In this document: in pieces, positions 26,134 through 34,225 of the stretch
Position numbering within the stretch: the first letter of the stretch is position 1
How the letters are laid out: each line of letters opens with the position of its first letter
From: Bacillota bacterium
Lineage (GTDB): Bacteria; Bacillota; Clostridia; Christensenellales; CAG-138
Direction: 5' to 3'
DNA: 64,000 nucleotides
Assembly: GCA_023390655.1 (NCBI GenBank)
Contig: JAEWCL010000007.1
Span: forward strand, 131,101 to 195,100
Position numbers and translations under genes: made by a program
Notes under the pieces: generated by a model
What the model saw: the letters and a program-made list of their open reading frames with translations, nothing else
What the model was told of the DNA's origin: nothing
Databases searched by the model: none

Positions 26134-26293
26134 ATTGCTCCCACAACGAATTTCGAGACATCATGGCGGCCTCTTTCCCGCCATACTGCGTCAAAAATGC
26201 TCGGAATACCTTTGGGTATTCCTGCGCCTTTTTCCTTGCATGGCGACAAATATCCTCGCCAATCTAAATTCACTATTTCATTGAGGGAGCAAT
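26134..26293. repeat. MITE-like cloverleaf palindromic element upstream of recJ
   Basis: A 160-bp non-coding element bounded by imperfect terminal inverted repeats: ATTGCTCCC at 26134-26142 and GGGAGCAAT at 26285-26293 are perfect, and the match extends inward to 16 of 19 positions. Between them are three further hairpins: ATGGCGG/CCGCCAT (26163-26184), GGAATACC/GGTATTCC (26203-26222) and TGGCGA/TCGCCA (26241-26261). The whole could fold as a closing stem with three arms. There is no transposase and no second copy in this window, so its mobile nature is inferred from structure. Its right end contains the GAGGGAG that serves as recJ ribosome-binding site. A clear target duplication could not be defined. 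Confidence 0.7.
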
Positions 26294-26297
26294 ATCC

Positions 26298-28673
26298 ATG
26301 CCGCGTTTTGAACCGCTTCTACAGGAAAAGCCCGAATGCGTCCAGCGCATCGCACAGGAAAATGATATCAGCCCCCTGTTGGCATCCCTGCTCATCAACC
26401 GGGGCTTGACGCAGCCGGAAGAGATATGGGCGTTTTTGCACCCCGCACAAACGCAGTTGCTCAACCCGTTCTGCCTTTCGGGCATGCAGGAGGCAGTCAG
26501 CCGGTTGGAGGCGGCAAAGGGCAGCCAGGAGCACGTATGCGTTTATGGGGATTATGACGCCGACGGCGTATGCGCTGCGGCGATACTCGTTTTCTTTTTG
26601 CAGCAGGAAGGATATCATTGCTCCTATTACCTGCCTTCCCGCCATGCGGAAGGGTATGGCATGAATCTGGAAGCGGTGGCCCGCCTTGCGTCCGAAGGCG
26701 TCAGTCTTGTGGTGACGGTAGACAATGGCATTGCGGCAAAGGAAGAGGTGGCGCTCTGCACGAAGCTGGGGATGGATGTGATTGTAACAGACCACCATCA
26801 ATGCCCGGAGGAACTGCCCGAATGCGTCGCGGTCATTAACCCGCACAGGGAGGATAACCTTTACCAAAACCGGGATCTCTGCGGCGCGGGCGTTGCGTTC
26901 AAACTCATACAGGCGCTCAAAGCAACACAGGCGCAACTGCAGGCTTGCCTGCCGCTTGCGGCGCTTGCGACCGTTGCGGATATTGTGCCGCTGCGGGGGG
27001 AAAACCGGGCGATTGTCAGCCTGGGATTGCCGCTTGTGTCAACGCATCAGGGGTTAGCTGCACTCCTTGCCGTTTCCGGCAGCGCGGGGCAGGAGGTTAC
27101 CAGCGAGACGCTCGCGTTCCGGCTTGCGCCGCGCATCAACGCCGCAGGCAGGATGGGGGACGCAAAGCGGGCCTTAGAACTGCTGCTTGCGCGGGAGGAA
27201 GAAGACGCACAGAAGCTTGCGCTGATTCTCAACGAAGAAAACGAGCGACGTCAGGAGGAGGAACGGGCTATCCTGCAGGATGCGCGCCGCATGCTGTCTG
27301 AAAAAGATGTTTTCAATCTCAGGGCAATCCTATTATATTCTGCGGATTGGAGCCCCGGGGTGATCGGCATCGTCGCATCCAAGCTGGTGGAAGAATATTA
27401 TAAACCGGTACTGCTCTTTCATTTGAACGACGGCATGCTTACCGGCTCCTGCCGCAGCATTCCGGGCGTCCACCTTTATACGTGTCTAAACGCCTTTGGG
27501 GAGCGGTTTGTACGCTTTGGCGGGCATGCGCAGGCGGCGGGCCTGACAATGCAGCTAAGCGCGTTTGAAACGTTTGCTGCGGACTTTAACGCGTACCTCG
27601 GGCAAATGTATCCTGCAAGCGTGTTTGTTCCGACATACCGGTATGAATGTGCGCTGAACCTTTCACAGTTGACGCTGCAAACGGCACAGGAGCTTTCCAG
27701 CCTTGCGCCATACGGGGAAGGTAATCCGCAGCCGGTGTTTTATGCGGGGCGTGTTGCGTTGGAAGGCGTCGAAACCATGGGCCGTGATGGCGCGCATCTG
27801 CGGGCGGATGTGGTACAGGAGGGGCGCGCGTTGCGCATGGTTGCATTTGGCAAAGGGAAAGAGAGCCTAAGGTATGGAGGCGGCGGGGAATGGAACCTCC
27901 TGTATGCGCCGGAGGTCAACGTGTGGCAGAACAGGGCGCGCCTGCAGCTGATGCTGCGCGCCATCCATCCGGTATCGATATTGGAGAGGCCGGAAACGCT
28001 TGAAAAAGGCGCTCTGAAATTTTATGATGCTTTTTTTCGAAATTTTTTATATAATGATACTTGTGGCGCTGATACGATCCCTGTTTTGGATATGGACGCT
28101 GCCGTAATACAGGCGTTGGAGCAGGAACTTTCCGGTACGCTGGTGCTGTGCTTTACACAAAGCGGAGCGGAGCGCTTGCGGAACTTGCTGCATCGCTGTG
28201 GATTTTTTGATCTTGTGGAGACGGCATTCCATACGCTTCCTGCAGGCATCGGCACAGGCAACGCCGTGCTGTTTGCCCCATATTTGGATGGGGCCGCGTT
28301 TTTGCATGCCCGTATTTTTGTATATGACGGCGGCATGACGCTTCCCGCGCGGCTTTGTTCGGGTGCCGTGTTCGTGCCGGAGTTATCCGGGCAAGAGCCG
28401 TTGCTTACGCCCCTTGCGCTTTCGCGTGAGGAAATGGGGTATCTCTATCAGGCGTTCTTATCCCGCCTGAAACATGGAGCGGCGGCGCGTATTGAACTGG
28501 TTTCCCTTCCCACGGTATACAGCCGGGAAGCTGCCATGCTTGCGCTGCTGGTATTTGTGGAACTTGGTTTTTTGCGTTGGGACGCAAAGGACGATTATAT
28601 CACCGCACCCGCAAACATCACCCCGCGCAGCCTGCAGGAAAGTAAACTGTATGCCGCTGCAAACATTGGATAG
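26298..28673 (+). CDS. recJ: Single-stranded-DNA-specific exonuclease RecJ
   Basis: A 791-residue 5'-3' ssDNA exonuclease used in recombination and mismatch repair. The DHH phosphoesterase motifs are present: YGDYDADG (Asp85), DNGIA, the DHH at 165-167 (TDHHQCPEELPE), then the DHHA1 domain with WSPGVIGIVASKL and GGHAQAAGL. The C-terminal OB-like and extension region is longer than in E. coli RecJ (577 residues), as in other Firmicutes. ATG 26298 uses GAGGGAG from the preceding repeat element. The stop lies 29 bp before apt. Confidence 0.95.
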   Translation: MPRFEPLLQEKPECVQRIAQENDISPLLASLLINRGLTQPEEIWAFLHPAQTQLLNPFCLSGMQEAVSRLEAAKGSQEHVCVYGDYDADGVCAAAILVFFLQQEGYHCSYYLPSRHAEGYGMNLEAVARLASEGVSLVVTVDNGIAAKEEVALCTKLGMDVIVTDHHQCPEELPECVAVINPHREDNLYQNRDLCGAGVAFKLIQALKATQAQLQACLPLAALATVADIVPLRGENRAIVSLGLPLVSTHQGLAALLAVSGSAGQEVTSETLAFRLAPRINAAGRMGDAKRALELLLAREEEDAQKLALILNEENERRQEEERAILQDARRMLSEKDVFNLRAILLYSADWSPGVIGIVASKLVEEYYKPVLLFHLNDGMLTGSCRSIPGVHLYTCLNAFGERFVRFGGHAQAAGLTMQLSAFETFAADFNAYLGQMYPASVFVPTYRYECALNLSQLTLQTAQELSSLAPYGEGNPQPVFYAGRVALEGVETMGRDGAHLRADVVQEGRALRMVAFGKGKESLRYGGGGEWNLLYAPEVNVWQNRARLQLMLRAIHPVSILERPETLEKGALKFYDAFFRNFLYNDTCGADTIPVLDMDAAVIQALEQELSGTLVLCFTQSGAERLRNLLHRCGFFDLVETAFHTLPAGIGTGNAVLFAPYLDGAAFLHARIFVYDGGMTLPARLCSGAVFVPELSGQEPLLTPLALSREEMGYLYQAFLSRLKHGAAARIELVSLPTVYSREAAMLALLVFVELGFLRWDAKDDYITAPANITPRSLQESKLYAAANIG

Positions 28674-28702
28674 CCCAATCCATATTTGAGGAGGAACGAC
28701 AC

Positions 28703-29215
28703 ATGGATCTCAAATCCTATATCCGCAATATTCCAGATTTTCCCAAGGAGGGTATTCTCTTTAGGGACATCACGACACTCCTCAAGGATAAGGATGCTTA
28801 TCGTGAGCTGGTGGATACCATCGTAACATCGCTTGCGGGCAAACAGGTGGACCTCATCATCGGGCCTGAAGCGCGCGGTTTTGTCATTGGTTCCGCCGTT
28901 GCATATGCGATGGGCGCGGGCTTTATCGTTGCGCGCAAGCCCGGCAAGCTGCCCGCAAAGACCAACCGCTATTCTTATGGTCTTGAGTATGGCACCGATG
29001 TCCTTGAAGTGCATGAAGACGCCATAAAGCCCGGGCAGAAAATCGTTATTGTAGACGATCTCCTGGCAACCGGCGGTACCGCGCTTGCTACAATACGTCT
29101 GGCGGAACAGGCGGGCGGCGAAGTTGTTGGCGCGCGTTTTGCCATTGAACTGATGGACCTGAATGGCCGCGAACTGCTCAAAGACTATGACGTTTGTGCC
29201 GTAATGGAGTTTTAA
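28703..29215 (+). CDS. apt: Adenine phosphoribosyltransferase
   Basis: A 170-residue enzyme that salvages adenine to AMP using PRPP. The type I PRTase PRPP-binding motif is VIVDDLLATGGTA (about residues 113-125), and EARGFVIGSAVAYAMGAGF plus the flexible-loop RKPGKLP segment are typical. GAGGAGG precedes ATG 28703. The recJ-apt-relA order is common in Firmicutes. A hairpin terminator follows. Confidence 0.97.
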   Translation: MDLKSYIRNIPDFPKEGILFRDITTLLKDKDAYRELVDTIVTSLAGKQVDLIIGPEARGFVIGSAVAYAMGAGFIVARKPGKLPAKTNRYSYGLEYGTDVLEVHEDAIKPGQKIVIVDDLLATGGTALATIRLAEQAGGEVVGARFAIELMDLNGRELLKDYDVCAVMEF

Positions 29216-29232
29216 TTTTCACTTTTTTGAAG

Positions 29233-29270
29233 ATAAATCAACGGCCCAGCCGTTGATTTATGCTTTATTT
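29233..29270 (+). terminator. Intrinsic terminator after apt
   Basis: A 13-bp perfect stem (ATAAATCAACGGC / GCCGTTGATTTAT) with a CCA loop is followed by GCTTTATTTT. Confidence 0.8.
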
Positions 29271-29306
29271 TGCTGAAAAATGTGACGAATGGAAGGAGGG
29301 GAGCGT

Positions 29307-31550
29307 ATGGAACAACAGGCGACAGGGTTTTGTGTCAGAAAAGAATTCATGCAGCCGCATGTAGACCAGCTGTATGATCTCTGTAAAAAGACGTTTACGC
29401 CGGAGCAATTGAACCTGCTGCAAAAGGCGGTCGACTTTGCAAAGGATGTCCATAAAGACCAGCGCCGCGAATCGGGTGAGCTGTACTATATGCACCCCGA
29501 AGCCGTCGCAATGATGCTCTATGAAATGGGCATGGATTGCGCTACCGTCATCGCGGGGCTGTTACACGACGTCATCGAGGACGGCAAGGATGTCACGGTT
29601 GAAAAGGTATCCGCCCTGTTTGGTGATGAGATCGCCACAATGGTGGACGGCGTAACAAAGCTCACAAAATCCGGCGAGCAGGACTTTATCACCAAGCAGG
29701 AGCAGCAGGCGGAAAATTTAAGGAAGCTGTTCCTCGCCATGGCGAACAATGTGCGCGTGGTCATCATCAAGCTTGCGGACCGCCTGCACAACATGCGCAC
29801 GCTCGAATACTGCGATACCGCAAAGCGTGCAAGGAAAGCAAAGGAAACGCTTGAGGTTTACGCGCCGCTCGCGCACCGCTTCGGTATGGGCGCGATTAAG
29901 GGTGAACTCGAGGACCTTTCCTTCATGCACCTGATGCCAGAAGAATATGAGCAGCTGCGTGCGGCGATCGAGCCGCGCCAGGCGGAGCGCATGGAGCTTT
30001 TAAAGAGCGCCATAGATACGATCAAAGAGCACCTCGATGCCGCGAACATTCCGGCGGATATCAACGGCAGGCCGAAGCATCTTTACAGCATCTACAGGAA
30101 GATGACCAAGCAGAGTCGGCCGCTTGATGAAATCTACGATCTTATCGCCATCCGCATCATCGTGGAAACGGTCAATGACTGTTACGCCACGCTTGGCGTG
30201 ATCCACTCCGTATGGAAGCCCATGCCGGGGCGGTTCAAAGACTATATCGCCATGCCGAAGACGAACATGTACCGTTCACTGCACACCACGCTCTTTGGCG
30301 ACCACGGCCTGCCGTTTGAGGTGCAGATCCGTACCTCTGATATGCACCGCACGGCGGAATACGGCATTGCCGCGCATTGGATGTACAAGGAAGGCCGTGG
30401 CAATCAGGACGATCTTGACGGCAAAATGGCATGGCTCCGGCAGGCGCTCGAGCTTGAAAATGACGCCGACAGCGCGCGGGATTTTGTAGACGGCGTCATG
30501 AAGGATTTCTTCAGCGAGTACGTGTTTGTATTGACGCCGCGCGGAGAGATTTTAGACCTTCCCACCGGCTCCACGCCGCTTGATTTTGCCTACCGCATCC
30601 ATACCAACGTCGGCCACCGCTGTCAGCATGCAAAGGTAAACGGCAGCATGGTGCGCCTTGACTATAAGCTCAAGACCAATGATGTGGTGGAGATTATTAC
30701 CTCCGCCAACCAGCTTGGTCCCAGCCGCGATTGGCTGCACATTGTAAAGACACAGCAGGCGAAATCGAAAATCCGCCAATGGTTTAAAAAGGCCAACCGC
30801 GAAGAAAACGTCCAGAAGGGCCGCGAAATGCTTGAAGGCACCGCAAAGCGCCACGGCCAGCAGCTTTCCCAGCTGACAAAGCCGGAATTCTATGCGGACC
30901 TCTTAAAGAAGCTCAATATGAGCAATATGGAGGATGTTTACAACGCCATCGGCTATGGCGGCATTTCCACCGGCCAGGTGCTGCACCGCCTCATGGAAAA
31001 GCAGCGCAAGCAGGCGCAGGAAGAGGAAATGCTCCAGCGTATGCGCGCTATTGAGGAAAACGGCGGCATCCAACAGCGCCCAACAGAGCACAAGTCTACC
31101 AGCATGCACGGCGTTATCGTACATGGGGAGCCCAATATGATGGTGCGCTTTGCGCATTGCTGCACCCCTGTTCCGGGGGATGACATCATCGGCTATATCA
31201 CGCGCGGGCGCGGCGTTTCCATCCACCGCAAGGACTGCCCCAACGCGCGCGAACTCGTGGGCGATGAAGGCCGTATTATCCCTGTGGAATGGGCGGTGGA
31301 TGAAAAATCCAGCTATACCGCCAACATCAATTTGACGGCGGGAGACAGGCCGGGCATCTTGATGGATGTTTCCCAAGTGCTTTTGAGCATGAACGTCAAT
31401 ATGAAGACCATCAACGCGAAGACAGATAAGAACGGCGCGGTGTACGTACAGATGTCCTTTGATATTACCAACACCTCGCAGCTCAACAACATCATAAAGA
31501 ATCTCAGGAAAATTAAGGCGGTTACAGAAGTGTACCGCGCCAGCCATTAA
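29307..31550 (+). CDS. relA: Bifunctional (p)ppGpp synthetase/hydrolase RelA/SpoT
   Basis: A 747-residue long RSH protein. ATG 29307 is chosen over 29289 because AAGGAGGGG lies between them. Domains in order: HD hydrolase with an intact HDVIED (about residues 85-90), synthetase with RFKDYIAMPKTNMYRSLHTT, TGS (VLTPRGEILDLPTGSTPLDFAYRIH), a helical/zinc-finger region with RFAHCCTPVPGDDIIGY, and a C-terminal ACT domain. Both catalytic domains look active, as expected for the single Rel of Firmicutes that controls the stringent response. Confidence 0.96.
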   Translation: MEQQATGFCVRKEFMQPHVDQLYDLCKKTFTPEQLNLLQKAVDFAKDVHKDQRRESGELYYMHPEAVAMMLYEMGMDCATVIAGLLHDVIEDGKDVTVEKVSALFGDEIATMVDGVTKLTKSGEQDFITKQEQQAENLRKLFLAMANNVRVVIIKLADRLHNMRTLEYCDTAKRARKAKETLEVYAPLAHRFGMGAIKGELEDLSFMHLMPEEYEQLRAAIEPRQAERMELLKSAIDTIKEHLDAANIPADINGRPKHLYSIYRKMTKQSRPLDEIYDLIAIRIIVETVNDCYATLGVIHSVWKPMPGRFKDYIAMPKTNMYRSLHTTLFGDHGLPFEVQIRTSDMHRTAEYGIAAHWMYKEGRGNQDDLDGKMAWLRQALELENDADSARDFVDGVMKDFFSEYVFVLTPRGEILDLPTGSTPLDFAYRIHTNVGHRCQHAKVNGSMVRLDYKLKTNDVVEIITSANQLGPSRDWLHIVKTQQAKSKIRQWFKKANREENVQKGREMLEGTAKRHGQQLSQLTKPEFYADLLKKLNMSNMEDVYNAIGYGGISTGQVLHRLMEKQRKQAQEEEMLQRMRAIEENGGIQQRPTEHKSTSMHGVIVHGEPNMMVRFAHCCTPVPGDDIIGYITRGRGVSIHRKDCPNARELVGDEGRIIPVEWAVDEKSSYTANINLTAGDRPGILMDVSQVLLSMNVNMKTINAKTDKNGAVYVQMSFDITNTSQLNNIIKNLRKIKAVTEVYRASH

Positions 31551-31564
31551 GCGAAGGAGAACGT

Positions 31565-32011
31565 ATGCGGGCGGTTGTGCAGCGTGTCAAGCACGCAGGC
31601 GTGAAAGTTGAAGAACGCGTAACGGGCAGCATCGAAAAAGGGCTGCTCGTGTTTTTAGGCATCGAAGATGCGGATACCATTGAAGATGTCAAGTACATCT
31701 GCGATAAGGTTGTCAACCTCCGTATCTTCGAGGATGAAGCGGGAAAGATGAACCGCTCCCTCGCGGAGGAAGGCGGAAGCGTATTGCTCGTTTCCCAGTT
31801 TACCTTGTACGGGGACGCGCGCCATGGGCGCAGGCCAAGTTTTTCCAATGCCGCGCGGCCGGAAAAAGCGATCCCGCTCTATGAAGACGCAATCCGCGTG
31901 CTCAAAGAAAGCGTTCCCGTGGAGACAGGAGAATTTCAGGCCATGATGGAGGTGTCCCTCGTCAACGACGGGCCTGTTACCATATTGCTCGAAAGCAAGA
32001 GGTTATTCTAG
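31565..32011 (+). CDS. dtd: D-aminoacyl-tRNA deacylase
   Basis: A 148-residue enzyme that removes D-amino acids mischarged on tRNA. Family motifs are RAVVQRV at the start, SQFTLYGDARHGRRPSF in the middle and the C-terminal NDGPVTILLES with the cross-subunit Gly-Pro. A GAAGGAGA site precedes ATG 31565. The relA-dtd pair is conserved in Firmicutes. The MBL gene starts 1 bp after the stop. Confidence 0.95.
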   Translation: MRAVVQRVKHAGVKVEERVTGSIEKGLLVFLGIEDADTIEDVKYICDKVVNLRIFEDEAGKMNRSLAEEGGSVLLVSQFTLYGDARHGRRPSFSNAARPEKAIPLYEDAIRVLKESVPVETGEFQAMMEVSLVNDGPVTILLESKRLF

Positions 32012-32012
32012 A

Positions 32013-32654
32013 ATGCATATTGAAACCATCGTGTGTGGACCATTGGATGTAAATTGCTATGTTTTATGGGTGGATGACGGCACCTGTATATTGATAGATC
32101 CCGCCGAAGCTGCGCCCGTGTGGGCGTATCTTTCCACGTACCGGCTCAACTGCACGCACATTCTCTTAACCCATGGGCATTTTGACCATATCGGCGGCGT
32201 TGCGGAGCTTGCAGAAAAGACGGGCGCACGTATCCTTATCCACCGAGAAGACCGGAATATGCTCATCAGCGATATCGAGAGCCTGGGTGTGATGATGAAC
32301 TTCCATACTACGCCCATTTCGGCCGACCGGATGCTTGAGGATGGGGATGTGATAGAAGCGCTTGATACAAAGTTCCGCGTGATTCACACACCCGGCCATA
32401 CACGCGGTAGCGTCTGCTATCTGGAAGAAGGGACGCGCGTTCTGTTTACGGGCGATACGATCTTCCGGCTTGGCGCAGGGCGGGCGGACTTCCCGGGGTC
32501 GGACGAGCAGGACCTGTACCGCTCCATTGTGAACAAGCTTTTTGCGTTGCAGGGCGATTATACGCTCTATCCCGGCCACAACCGTACGACCACAATGGAC
32601 GTCGAGCGGGAACGCAATACATTTATCCGCCACTATAAGGAGTACGGATGGTAA
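32013..32654 (+). CDS. Metallo-beta-lactamase-fold hydrolase (glyoxalase II-like)
   Basis: A 213-residue cytoplasmic hydrolase with the full set of MBL metal motifs: THGHFDHIGG, TPGHTRGSVCY, FTGDTIFRLGAGRADF and a C-terminal YPGHNRTT. The size and motifs fit the YcbL/glyoxalase II-like group common after dtd in Firmicutes; substrate uncertain. It starts right after dtd and overlaps hemZ by 7 bp, so dtd-MBL-hemZ form a tight unit. Confidence 0.88.
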   Translation: MHIETIVCGPLDVNCYVLWVDDGTCILIDPAEAAPVWAYLSTYRLNCTHILLTHGHFDHIGGVAELAEKTGARILIHREDRNMLISDIESLGVMMNFHTTPISADRMLEDGDVIEALDTKFRVIHTPGHTRGSVCYLEEGTRVLFTGDTIFRLGAGRADFPGSDEQDLYRSIVNKLFALQGDYTLYPGHNRTTTMDVERERNTFIRHYKEYGW

Positions 32655-34114
32655 CGCTTTTTACCAACAGAGAAGAATACCGCAACGACCTTGCGGAGAT
32701 CATCCGCGCGTATTTGGGCATGGTGGAAATCGGCGCTGTTGCCGCATGGGAAGACGCGCAGGGGTATGCGCTTCGCGTCATGCTGGAGCAAGACGATTCC
32801 GTTGCGGTTGCCGAAGGGACAAAGGGTGGGGCGCATGCGTCTTTTTCTTATCCGGTCAAACGCCTGAACAATGATACGGCGCTGCTTATCAAGAGGCAGG
32901 AAAAGCGTGCAATGAAAATTGCGCTGTTTCGCGTACTTCGGCAGCTGGAGCCGGACGTCCTTCTGCCGTGGGGTTCGCTCACGGGTATCCGCCCGACGAA
33001 ATTGCTGCGCGAGCTGATGGAAGATGTAGGGATGCCGGAAGCACAGCGCATGTTCTTGCAGGAATTTGATGTTTCAGAGCAAAAAACTGCGCTTGCATCC
33101 GATATTGTAAACGTGCAGCGGCCCATCCTCAAGAGCGTAACGCCGGATTCCGTCAGTCTTTATGTGGGCGTCCCGTATTGCAGGACGCGTTGCCTGTATT
33201 GTTCCTTTCCATCGGTGGTATCGGGGGATAGGGGCGTGCCGCACAGCTATTTTGAAGCGCTTCTTGCGGAAATTTCCTTCAGCGCTTCTATCGTAAAGGC
33301 AGCGGGCTTCCATGTGCGCAGCACCTATATCGGCGGCGGCACACCCACCGTACTCTCGGCCGATCAGCTGAAAATTTTGATTGAGCATCTTTTAGAAAGC
33401 TATGGCGGCTTTGGAGACGAACTGACGGTGGAAGCGGGGCGTCCTGATTCCCTGAACAAAGAAAAGCTGCTTGCACTCCATGCCGGCGGTGTGCAGCGCA
33501 TTTCTTTAAATCCCCAGACCATGCAGCAGGAGACGCTCCACAGAATCGGCCGGGAGCACACGCCCGAAGAGATTGTTTCCGTTTACCGGATGGCAAAGGA
33601 AATTGGATTTTCGAGCATCAATATGGATGTGATCGCAGGACTTCCAGGGGAAAGCGTTCTGGAATTTGAGGATACGCTCCGGCAAATCGCCCTGCTTACA
33701 CCCGATAATCTCACAGTGCATACGTTAGCTGTCAAACGTTCCTCACGCCTGAAAGAAAAGATAGAGCTGTATCCGCTGCCTGAGGCGGAGGAAGCCGAAC
33801 GTATGGTAGAGCTTGGCCGGGAATATGCAAGGGCAATGGGCATGCACCCTTATTACATGTACCGCCAGAAGTATATGCGCGGAAATTTGGAAAACGTAGG
33901 GTATGCCATCCCCGGCAGGGAATGCGTTTATAACGTGGATATGATGGAAGAGACCGTAAGCATCATGGCGCATGGCGCGGGGGCAATGAGCAAACGCGTG
34001 TTCTTAGGACGGGATCTTCGGGTGGAACGCTTGCCCGCGCCAAAGGATATAGCAACATATTTAAGCAAGCTTTCGATTCTGCAGCAAAACAAAACAGCAC
34101 TGTTTCACGGATAA
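32648..34114 (+). CDS. hemZ: HemZ-type oxygen-independent coproporphyrinogen dehydrogenase-like radical SAM protein
   Basis: A 488-residue radical SAM protein of the HemZ group. An N-terminal domain of about 160 residues, typical of HemZ and absent from HemN, precedes the cluster motif Cys178-Cys182-Cys185 (CRTRCLYC). GGGTPTVLS and the later INMDVIAGLPGES are HemN/HemW-like. HemZ is assigned to coproporphyrinogen III oxidation, but in clostridia without a heme pathway its role is doubtful; no other heme gene is in the window. ATG 32648 has AAGGAG upstream. Confidence 0.88.
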   Translation: MVTLFTNREEYRNDLAEIIRAYLGMVEIGAVAAWEDAQGYALRVMLEQDDSVAVAEGTKGGAHASFSYPVKRLNNDTALLIKRQEKRAMKIALFRVLRQLEPDVLLPWGSLTGIRPTKLLRELMEDVGMPEAQRMFLQEFDVSEQKTALASDIVNVQRPILKSVTPDSVSLYVGVPYCRTRCLYCSFPSVVSGDRGVPHSYFEALLAEISFSASIVKAAGFHVRSTYIGGGTPTVLSADQLKILIEHLLESYGGFGDELTVEAGRPDSLNKEKLLALHAGGVQRISLNPQTMQQETLHRIGREHTPEEIVSVYRMAKEIGFSSINMDVIAGLPGESVLEFEDTLRQIALLTPDNLTVHTLAVKRSSRLKEKIELYPLPEAEEAERMVELGREYARAMGMHPYYMYRQKYMRGNLENVGYAIPGRECVYNVDMMEETVSIMAHGAGAMSKRVFLGRDLRVERLPAPKDIATYLSKLSILQQNKTALFHG

Positions 34115-34156
34115 AAAAATCACATATCTATTCAAATAGAAGTAAAAAAATAAATC

Positions 34157-34189
34157 ATAAACCGGTCACAGATTCGATGGCCGGTTTAT
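34157..34189. terminator. Hairpin after hemZ, weak terminator
   Basis: Stem ATAAACCGG / CCGGTTTAT with a 15-nt loop. On the + strand no T-run follows; on the - strand a long T-run does, but no - strand gene needs it. Termination on the + strand is therefore uncertain. Confidence 0.35.
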
Positions 34190-34225
34190 ATGTAATACAA
34201 CACCTCGGAGACAGGACGGTGACGA

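Noticed and set aside
25794..26273. - strand open frame (159 codons) spanning the secF end and the repeat element
   Set aside because: Crosses a terminator and a non-coding palindromic element; no SD and no homology-like features.
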